Part shown: piece after piece, positions 1-4,516 of the stretch | How the letters are laid out: each line of letters starts with the position of its first letter | Numbering within the stretch: the stretch's first letter is position 1 | Assembly (NCBI GenBank): GCA_015904045.1 | Contig: JABMDG010000439.1 | Span: forward strand, 1-5,500 | Source of the DNA: Nitrospira sp. | Lineage (GTDB): Bacteria; Nitrospirota; Nitrospiria; Nitrospirales; Nitrospiraceae | Length of the DNA: 5,500 nucleotides | Direction: 5' to 3' | Made by a program: the position numbers and the translations under genes | The notes under the pieces: generated by a model | Told to the model about the DNA's origin: nothing | What the model saw: only the letters and a program-made list of their open reading frames with translations | Databases searched by the model: none

Positions 1-1
1 G

Positions 2-1312
2 GACGCCGTCGGCCAGCCACTCGATCGATTTTTGCCTACACGCTTCCGCGAAGCCCATCGTCATCATATAAACGCCTTCGGACAAGCCGGCGTCACGAGC
101 CGGAAGATGGGTCGGCTGGGCGCGGTGTTGGGGCTCCGAGCCAATGGCGAAGAGTTTCCGATCGAAGCTGCTATTTCCTATGCTACGACGGAGGGGAAGA
201 CGTTCTACACCGTTATTCTTCGGGACATCACCGAGCGACAACGCGTGACGGAAGAGATGCGGAGTCAACAGGAGTTTATTGAAGCGGTGTTAGAGACCGC
301 GGGAGCCCTGGTGGTCGTACTGGATCGTCACGGCAAGATTCTCCGGTTCAATAGGGCATGCGAGCAGACCACCGGGTACAGCTCGGAGGAGATTCTCGGG
401 AAGACAGTTTGGGACGTGCTTCTCATTCCTGAAGAGATCGATGCCGTGAAAGCCGTGTTCGCCAGCCTCGCGGGCGGGGAGCCACGCAATGAACATGAGA
501 ATGTCTGGATTTCGAAGGATGGCCGGCGGAGGCGCATCGCCTGGTCCAACACCGTCATTACCAATCGGCAGGGGGCGGTGGACTATGTGGTGGGGACGGG
601 GATCGACGTCACGCTCTTGAACCAGATTCAAGAACAGCTCAGGAAAACCGAGCGGGTAGCCGAATTGGGCACACTGGCGTCCGGTATGGCGCATGAGATC
701 GGCACGCCGATGAACGTGATTCTGGGCCGCGCCGAATATCTGATGGATCGAGTGAAAGAAGAACCGGTGAAGAAGGGTCTCCAAACGATCGTGGCGCAGG
801 TCGAACGGATCACCAAGGTGATGAACCAACTGCTCGCGTTTGCCAGGCGGAAACCTCCGGAGCGAGGGCCGCTTGTCTTGAAGGACATCGTGGACGACAG
901 TCTGGAGCTGTTTCGCGAACGGCTTGCAAAGAGCGGCGTGACGGTGGAATTGGTTTTGGACGACCACTGTCCTGCGGCGCAGGCCGACGCAGATCAGATG
1001 AGCCAGGTCATGATCAACCTGATCATGAATGCGCTCCATGCCATGGAGGATGGTGGAACGTTACGCGTTGGATTAGAGGAGGAACAGGACGGAATCAAAC
1101 TGACGGTCGGCGATTCGGGCCACGGAATTCCGAGGGACGTGCTCCCGAAGATTTTTGAACCGTTTTACACGACGAAAGAATTCGGCAAGGGGACCGGTCT
1201 TGGACTCACGGTGGTCAAGGGTATCATCGAAGAACATCAGGGCTCGATTACGGTCGACAGCGAAGAAGGCAGAGGCACAAGGTTTACGATCGTGCTTCCG
1301 AAGAGCATATAG
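2..1312 (+). CDS. PAS-PAS sensor histidine kinase, 5'-partial
   Basis: The frame is open from the first complete codon at position 2, so the true start lies upstream; the TTG at 32 falls inside a PAS domain and is not a start. Of 436 codons (numbered from position 2), about 1-80 are the end of a PAS domain, closing with the typical RDITER. About 88-205 are a second PAS domain. The dimerisation/phosphoacceptor region carries HEIGTPMN with the predicted phosphorylated His231 (codon 692-694). The HATPase domain shows the N box (Asn339, Asn343), G1 DSGHGIP (371-377), F box FEPFYTTK (385-392) and G2 GKGTGLGL (395-402). All catalytic motifs look intact, so it should autophosphorylate with ATP and pass phosphate to a receiver. 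The H-box resembles NtrB-like kinases. No membrane segment is visible in this part, and the signal sensed is unknown. The likely partner is the lone receiver encoded 320 bases downstream; that pairing is inferred from proximity. Confidence 0.95.
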   Translation, partial: DAVGQPLDRFLPTRFREAHRHHINAFGQAGVTSRKMGRLGAVLGLRANGEEFPIEAAISYATTEGKTFYTVILRDITERQRVTEEMRSQQEFIEAVLETAGALVVVLDRHGKILRFNRACEQTTGYSSEEILGKTVWDVLLIPEEIDAVKAVFASLAGGEPRNEHENVWISKDGRRRRIAWSNTVITNRQGAVDYVVGTGIDVTLLNQIQEQLRKTERVAELGTLASGMAHEIGTPMNVILGRAEYLMDRVKEEPVKKGLQTIVAQVERITKVMNQLLAFARRKPPERGPLVLKDIVDDSLELFRERLAKSGVTVELVLDDHCPAAQADADQMSQVMINLIMNALHAMEDGGTLRVGLEEEQDGIKLTVGDSGHGIPRDVLPKIFEPFYTTKEFGKGTGLGLTVVKGIIEEHQGSITVDSEEGRGTRFTIVLPKSI

Positions 1313-1335
1313 TGTCTAGCGTATAGCATCCAGAC

Positions 1336-1365
1336 GTGAGGGGTTAGTGGTGAGGCGTCAGGGGT
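1336..1365 (+). repeat. Degenerate GTGAGG-type short repeats
   Basis: GTGAGGGG (1336-1343) is followed by GTGAGGCG (1350-1357) and CAGGGG (1359-1364), with flanking GACG and CGTC forming short inverted ends. Short G-rich repeats of this kind are, from memory, common between genes in Nitrospira. No function is claimed, and with only two good units this may be a decayed copy or chance. Confidence 0.35.
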
Positions 1366-1579
1366 GGCGAACAATGGTGCAATGTATCCAATAATTCATG
1401 ACTAAGAACTCAACATTCCCACCATCAGCTATTCGCAATCCGCTCCCTTCCCAAACCCTGTGGCATCTCGCGCCAGTCTATCTGCTCCATATTGTGGTAT
1501 TTCTCTCCATTTGAAGGTCGAGGTAGCCGTCTTGTGCTGCGAATCTGCTGGAATGCCGACGATGTAGTTGCCGTTCAGG

Positions 1580-1595
1580 CGGCATGTCCTTTGCC
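1580..1595 (+). promoter_or_regulatory. Predicted sigma-54 (-24/-12) promoter of the response-regulator operon
   Basis: CGGCATGTCCTTTGCC matches the sigma-54 consensus TGGCAC-N5-TTGC. The invariant GG is at 1581-1582 and the invariant GC at 1593-1594, with exactly ten bases between them; the CA and both Ts also match. The expected transcription start is about 1606, giving a short leader of roughly 27 nt with a ribosome binding site before the ATG at 1633. The operon encodes a sigma-54 activator, so autoregulation is plausible. The same GGCAT-N5-TTGCC form occurs before the multicopper oxidase. The motif was found by eye, with no start-site data. Confidence 0.6.
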
Positions 1596-1618
1596 ATTCA
1601 TCTCGACAGAGACGGGAG

Positions 1619-1623
1619 TAGGA
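1619..1623 (+). promoter_or_regulatory. Ribosome binding site deciding the receiver start
   Basis: TAGGA sits 9 nt before the ATG at 1633 and 15 nt before the in-frame ATG at 1639. This favours 1633 over the far upstream ATG at 1492, which also lies before the predicted transcription start. Confidence 0.5.
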
Positions 1624-1632
1624 ACAAGATCG

Positions 1633-2049
1633 ATGAGGATGACAACCGTGACCAAGGGGAAGGCTGCAGTCGTACTGATTGTCGAGGATGACCGGGAGAT
1701 GCTCAGCCTGCTTTGCGACGAGTTCTGGAGCGCCGAGTACCGGCTGCGGCAAGCCCGGGACGGAGACGAGGCCTTTCAAATGGTCTTGCAGTCGGTTCCG
1801 GATCTCATCTTGACGGATCTTCGAATGCCAGCCGGAGGTGCTGACTACATCAGCCGGCTTAGGACGGTGGCGCCCGGCTGCCCCATCATCGTCATGACGG
1901 CGTTCGGAGATGCACGGTGTAAAAGCGACGTGTTAAAGGCCGGCGCCAATGCCTATTTCGATAAACCGGTCCGGGTTGCAGAACTGAAGCATTGTGTGCA
2001 CGATTTGCTCGCGAACACTTCCGGAGACGCTGGCAAGGCAGCAAGCTGA
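1633..2049 (+). CDS. Single-domain response regulator (receiver only)
   Basis: This 138-residue protein is one receiver domain with no output domain. The acidic pocket is Glu18-Asp19-Asp20 (IVEDDRE), the predicted phosphoacceptor is Asp62 in LILTDLRMP (codon 1816-1818), the switch threonine is Thr89 in VMTAFGD, and the conserved lysine is Lys111 in FDKPV. All key residues are present, so phosphorylation is expected, probably by the kinase upstream. The start at 1633 is chosen from the ribosome binding site and the sigma-54 promoter just before it; the in-frame ATG at 1639 is the alternative. It ends 65 bases before the sigma-54 activator, which lacks a receiver, so the pair resembles an NtrC-type regulator divided between two genes. 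How the free receiver would act on the activator cannot be read from the sequence; it may also serve as a phosphorelay intermediate. Confidence 0.92.
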   Translation: MRMTTVTKGKAAVVLIVEDDREMLSLLCDEFWSAEYRLRQARDGDEAFQMVLQSVPDLILTDLRMPAGGADYISRLRTVAPGCPIIVMTAFGDARCKSDVLKAGANAYFDKPVRVAELKHCVHDLLANTSGDAGKAAS

Positions 2050-2104
2050 CAAGTTCTCAAGGAGTACCGCATGTCAGCCTGTCAGCATGCCTCTTGGTAT
2101 CCTC

Positions 2105-2109
2105 AAGGA
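2105..2109 (+). promoter_or_regulatory. Ribosome binding site of the sigma-54 activator
   Basis: AAGGA lies 5 nt before the ATG at 2115 and supports that start. A stronger AAGGAG at 2059-2064 lies 6 nt before another ATG at 2071, but that frame stops after 37 codons (2182-2184). Confidence 0.55.
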
Positions 2110-2114
2110 ACACG

Positions 2115-3509
2115 ATGGCCGGATCACTCGACGACGACAATCGTCCCGCTTCCTTTGCAGATCCTATCCTGGTGGCCAGACTAGAAGCCATCAAACAGCT
2201 TGCCGGCGGCTTGACCGACCGTGTGGCTGTCATGGATCGCAGTTTCAATGTGATCTATGCGAACGAGTCGGCCTGGTCATCGGCTTCTACCAGGAGTTCC
2301 GACGGCCGCCGGGCCAAGTGTTACGAAGCCTTCGCCCATCGAACCGATCCATGCGGAACCTGCCCGGCCGTCAAAGTATTCGATGCTCCGGATGTTCAGT
2401 CTGTCTCCTGCCGCAGCGGAGGCGACGGCACGGCCTGCGGCATGCACCAGGCCTTTCCGCTTGCCTCAGACCGGGGCGACGTCGGCTCTATGCTGGTGCT
2501 GTTCAAGGACGAGCAATGCCGGAAGCTGCCGGACAGTGTGCCTGTCCCGGAGGAACAGCAGCTTCCGGCGGTGCGGGAGTCCTTGGGTGAGTTGATCGGC
2601 CGGAGTCCGGCCATGCAGCAACTGTTCGACATGGCCGTTCTTATCGCGGACAGCGCGGGCACGGTCCTGATCCAGGGCGAGAGCGGAACAGGCAAAGAAG
2701 TTCTCGCCAAGACGATTCATGCCTTGAGCCGCCGGAAGGAAAAGCCGTTCGTCGTCGTCGATTGCGGCGCGTTGCCGGAGACATTGCTCGAAAGCGAATT
2801 GTTCGGCCATGTGAAGGGGGCCTTTACCGGGGCAGTCGCGGATAAGCGGGGTCTGTTCGAAGAGGCTGACGGAGGGACGATCTTTCTCGACGAGATTGCC
2901 GACACGGCGCCGGTGTTTCAGGCCAAGTTGCTGCGCGTTCTGCAAGAAGGCGAGATCAAGCGGGTCGGCGGGGCCAGACCGATCTCGGTCGATGTGCGGG
3001 TCATCTCCGCGGCGAATAAAGACCTGGCCGAACTGGTCAAAGCCAAGTCGTTTCGCCAGGACCTTTACTATCGCTTGGCGGTCTTGCCGCTGTTCCTCCC
3101 GCCGCTCCGGGACCGGCGGGAGGATATTCCGCTGTTGGTGAAGCACTTCGTCGCCGTTTCCTGCGCCCGACATCATCAAGCAGTGCGGCATGTCCCTGAA
3201 AGAACGATGCGGGCGTTGAGCAACGCGCCATGGCCAGGCAACGTCCGGGAATTACAGCACTATGTTGAGCGGGCCGTGGTGACGAATGCTGGTCCGTCGC
3301 TCGACTGCGAGGAGCTTGTTGCAACCGGCGCCGAACCCGAGGAGGAGAGCTTACGGTCGGCGTCACGTAGCGCTGTTGCCCAGACAGAGCGCACCCGGAT
3401 CGTTGATGCTCTGAAGAAGACTGCGGGAAACCGATTGAAAGCCGCCAAACTGCTCAAGATCAGCCGGGCGAGCCTCTACAACAAACTCCAGGCGTACGGC
3501 ATCAGGTAG
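2115..3509 (+). CDS. Sigma-54-dependent activator: PAS, AAA+, Fis-type HTH
   Basis: This 464-residue enhancer-binding protein should hydrolyse ATP to remodel sigma-54 RNA polymerase into open complexes. Residues about 25-135 look like a PAS-type sensory domain with five cysteines (69, 80, 83, 99, 108), including PCGTCP. A linker leads to the AAA+ domain: Walker A GESGTGKE (188-195), the sigma-54-contacting loop GAFTGA (235-240), Walker B IFLDE with Asp259-Glu260, the FRQDLYYRL segment with arginine-finger candidates (Arg314, Arg320), and WPGNVREL (373-380). The C-terminal 40 residues form a Fis-type helix-turn-helix ([21 protein letters not shown]). The ATG at 2115 is preferred from its ribosome binding site and because PAS-like sequence starts soon after; the frame stays open back to 1992 but overlaps the receiver gene. 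It lacks the usual N-terminal receiver, so control may come from the PAS domain, the separate receiver, or both. Likely targets are the sigma-54 promoters at 1580 and 4259 (inferred). Confidence 0.95.
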   Translation: MAGSLDDDNRPASFADPILVARLEAIKQLAGGLTDRVAVMDRSFNVIYANESAWSSASTRSSDGRRAKCYEAFAHRTDPCGTCPAVKVFDAPDVQSVSCRSGGDGTACGMHQAFPLASDRGDVGSMLVLFKDEQCRKLPDSVPVPEEQQLPAVRESLGELIGRSPAMQQLFDMAVLIADSAGTVLIQGESGTGKEVLAKTIHALSRRKEKPFVVVDCGALPETLLESELFGHVKGAFTGAVADKRGLFEEADGGTIFLDEIADTAPVFQAKLLRVLQEGEIKRVGGARPISVDVRVISAANKDLAELVKAKSFRQDLYYRLAVLPLFLPPLRDRREDIPLLVKHFVAVSCARHHQAVRHVPERTMRALSNAPWPGNVRELQHYVERAVVTNAGPSLDCEELVATGAEPEEESLRSASRSAVAQTERTRIVDALKKTAGNRLKAAKLLKISRASLYNKLQAYGIR

Positions 3510-3517
3510 ACTTTTTC

Positions 3518-4072
3518 ATGAACAACGAGGCGGTCTTTCAGGCGCTGAAAGGAGGCGACCGGCGCTCCATCGGCCGCTCCAATCAGGTGACGGCGATCAT
3601 ACACCGGCAGCCGGCTCTGTTTCCCGCCCTCATAGATGGCATGCATCACGATGACGAGCTGGTGCGCATGCGCGCAGCCGACGCGGCAGAGAAGCTCACC
3701 GTGACGCATCCTCAGTGGCTCCGGCCGTTCAAACGGCGGCTCATCAGCCTGGCAAGGCGGGTGGAACAACAGGAGCTGCGCTGGCACCTGGCTCAGATGC
3801 TTCCGCGATTGGAGTTGTTACGGCGAGATCACATGGTCGTCGCGGCGATTCTTCGAGGCTATCTAAAAGACCAAAGCCGAATTGTAAAGACCTTTGCCAT
3901 GCAAGGCCTGGCCAACTTGGCCATGCGGGATTCCCGGTTGCGGACTCCGACTCGACGGCTTATTTCCTCACTCACACGAACAGGCAGTCCTTCCGTGAAA
4001 AGCCGGGGGCGCAAACTATTGGTCCAACTCGATGCTTCAGCTTTGCCCCGTCCCGCCCCAATATCCCGATAG
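3518..4072 (+). CDS. Small HEAT-like helical-repeat protein, function unknown
   Basis: This 184-residue basic protein begins 8 bases after the activator stop, so the two are probably co-transcribed. Paired amphipathic helices recur: VRMRAADAAEKL (49-60), ELRWHLAQMLPRL (86-98) and RIVKTFAMQGLANLA (121-135). This pattern fits HEAT/ARM-like repeats, which usually bind proteins. I recall similar short conserved proteins annotated only as HEAT-repeat or hypothetical, sharing the LKGGDRRSIGR, RMRAADA.EK and RWH.A.MLPRL motifs. The conserved-looking N-terminal block (LKGGDRRSIGR, 10-20) supports the ATG at 3518, although the ribosome binding site there is weak (AGG at 3504-3506); coupling to the upstream gene may help. 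No signal peptide, membrane segment or catalytic motif is visible. Its place directly after a regulator suggests, but does not show, an accessory signalling role. A strong terminator follows 50 bases later. Confidence 0.85.
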   Translation: MNNEAVFQALKGGDRRSIGRSNQVTAIIHRQPALFPALIDGMHHDDELVRMRAADAAEKLTVTHPQWLRPFKRRLISLARRVEQQELRWHLAQMLPRLELLRRDHMVVAAILRGYLKDQSRIVKTFAMQGLANLAMRDSRLRTPTRRLISSLTRTGSPSVKSRGRKLLVQLDASALPRPAPISR

Positions 4073-4121
4073 AGATCGTCCAAGGAATTAGACAGCATAA
4101 CCCCCTGATTTCTTTTGATAA

Positions 4122-4151
4122 GGATCTGGTGACTTCGCCGGGTCCCTTTTT
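4122..4151 (+). terminator. Intrinsic terminator after the HEAT-like gene
   Basis: GGATCTGG (4122-4129) pairs with CCGGGTCC (4138-4145) across an 8-nt loop: eight continuous pairs, two of them G-U. One C then precedes TTTTT (4147-4151). This is the form of a Rho-independent terminator on the + strand. It separates the regulator operon from the oxidase transcription unit. Confidence 0.75.
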
Positions 4152-4153
4152 CA

Positions 4154-4168
4154 GTGGAAGAATTCCAC
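4154..4168. promoter_or_regulatory. Candidate enhancer dyad for the sigma-54 promoter
   Basis: GTGGAAGAATTCCAC has perfect 6-bp inverted arms around a 3-base centre. Its centre lies about 124 bp before the predicted oxidase transcription start at about 4285, within the usual distance of enhancer sites for Fis-type sigma-54 activators. Only one copy was found and no matching site was recognised before the other promoter, so the assignment is tentative. Confidence 0.4.
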
Positions 4169-4258
4169 AAATTCAATGATCGGCACTCTACAGTCAGAAG
4201 TTCTCTAACCTCTTGTCACAGCTCGATAGTTTCTGCTGCTCCACACGTGTCCATTACG

Positions 4259-4274
4259 GGGCATGGTGATTGCC
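4259..4274 (+). promoter_or_regulatory. Predicted sigma-54 (-24/-12) promoter of the multicopper oxidase
   Basis: GGGCATGGTGATTGCC fits TGGCAC-N5-TTGC. GG is at 4260-4261 and GC at 4272-4273, with exactly ten bases between, and CA and TT match. The predicted transcription start is about 4285, three bases before the first leader helix begins at 4288. The short inverted repeat GGGCA/TGCCC at 4259-4275 overlaps it and is probably a by-product of the promoter sequence. It shares the GGCAT-N5-TTGCC form with the promoter at 1580-1595. Confidence 0.65.
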
Positions 4275-4309
4275 CTATGAAAATTCCGCTGGTGAGGGTG
4301 GGTGATTTT

Positions 4310-4406
4310 GGACCGGCCTCCGAATGACCCATTCCTTCGCAAGAAGGAGCCTTCACCAGCTCTATCCCTCCGCGATCAAGGCCGGAAGGTACTCGGAGGC
4401 CGGTTC
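4310..4406. repeat. 14-bp inverted repeat with 69-nt spacer
   Basis: ACCGGCCTCCGA (4312-4323) is the exact reverse complement of TCGGAGGCCGGT (4393-4404). One G-U pair and one G-C pair extend the RNA helix to 4310-4406. No T-run follows, so it is not a simple terminator. Each arm is interleaved with another leader helix, so the two would form a pseudoknot or exclude each other. Confidence 0.85.
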
Positions 4407-4504
4407 TTTACATACTGTGAACGAAGGAACCGCGAGAGCGCAGGTAAAGGCGACGAGACCCTGACATCGTTAACCATCCCGCTGCACAAGGCGGGCTCAT
4501 CGGG

Positions 4505-4513
4505 AGGAGGCCG
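4505..4513 (+). promoter_or_regulatory. Oxidase Shine-Dalgarno inside a copy of the leader switch strand
   Basis: AGGAGG (4505-4510) lies 6 nt before the ATG at 4517, a near-ideal ribosome binding site. The octamer GGAGGCCG (4506-4513) that includes it also occurs at 4395-4402. Both copies are perfectly complementary to CGGCCTCC at 4314-4321, so the site could be masked or freed by alternative pairing. Confidence 0.7.
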
Positions 4514-4516
4514 TGT

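Larger units (their letters stand above)
1313..1632. other. Intergenic region before the response regulator
   Basis: No convincing gene lies in these 320 bases. The first 60 hold degenerate GTGAGG-type repeats. AT-rich text around 1385-1415 follows. A dyad TGGC-N7-GCCA occurs at 1461-1475. The only strong functional signal is a sigma-54 promoter at 1580-1595, followed by a ribosome binding site at 1619-1623. An open frame runs from 1492 into the receiver gene, but its first 47 codons show no receiver similarity and cross the promoter, so it is treated as untranslated. I saw no clear intrinsic terminator for the kinase gene. Confidence 0.6.
4073..4516. other. Regulatory intergenic region between the operon and the oxidase
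   Basis: These 444 bases hold, in order: a terminator (4122-4151), a 15-bp dyad (4154-4168), an 8-bp palindrome ACACGTGT (4243-4250), a sigma-54 promoter (4259-4274) and a structured leader up to the oxidase start at 4517. Segments 4073-4121 and 4169-4242 show nothing I can name. A GTG-started frame (4302-4520) spans the leader, but the dense base-pairing there makes a protein-coding role less likely. Confidence 0.7.
4285..4516 (+). promoter_or_regulatory. Structured mRNA leader, riboswitch-like, unknown class
   Basis: The oxidase leader of about 230 nt contains many long complementarities. P1 pairs 4288-4298 with 4350-4360 (10 Watson-Crick pairs and one G-U). Inside it are P2, TGGGT 4299-4303 with ACCCA 4327-4331, and P3, TCCTTC 4333-4338 with GAAGGA 4343-4348, closed by a GCAA tetraloop; together they form a three-way junction. 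The P2 loop exposes 4310-4323, which pairs with 4393-4406 or, through 4314-4321, with the Shine-Dalgarno region. Downstream, CTTTAC 4406-4411 pairs with GTAAAG 4444-4449, stacking on CTGTG 4415-4419 with CGCAG 4439-4443. CCCGC 4478-4482 pairs with GCGGG 4491-4495. The core matches no riboswitch I recall (not cobalamin, TPP, FMN, SAM, c-di-GMP or molybdenum cofactor). Pairings were traced by eye without energies or covariation. The ligand or trigger is unknown. Confidence 0.55.

Noticed and set aside
32..34. TTG as start of the histidine kinase
   Set aside because: The frame is open to the window edge and the residues before it continue the PAS domain, so the gene is cut by the window.
1365..1380. 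TGGCGAACAATGGTGC as a sigma-54 promoter
   Set aside because: There are eleven bases between GG and GC instead of ten, and the -12 element is poor; the site at 1580 is far better.
1492..1632. N-terminal extension of the receiver from the ATG at 1492
   Set aside because: No receiver similarity, no good ribosome site, and it would cross the predicted sigma-54 promoter and its transcription start.
1429..1779. Minus-strand frame of 116 codons
   Set aside because: Half of it is antisense to the receiver and no family is recognisable; the part in the gap (1429-1600) could be a decayed remnant, but nothing supports this.
2466..3191. Long minus-strand frame opposite the AAA+ domain
   Set aside because: Shadow of a high-GC coding region; the + strand protein has all motifs of the sigma-54 activator family.
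4243..4250. ACACGTGT palindrome as an operator
   Set aside because: An 8-bp palindrome in a region this size is not rare, and no regulator or second copy supports it.
4291..4312. G-quadruplex in GGTGAGGGTGGG
   Set aside because: Only two-layer G-tracts with a long last loop; the same bases form better Watson-Crick helices P1 and P2.
4421..4440. T-box leader
   Set aside because: GGAACCGCG is present, but the full antiterminator motif, specifier stem and a downstream aminoacylation gene are absent.
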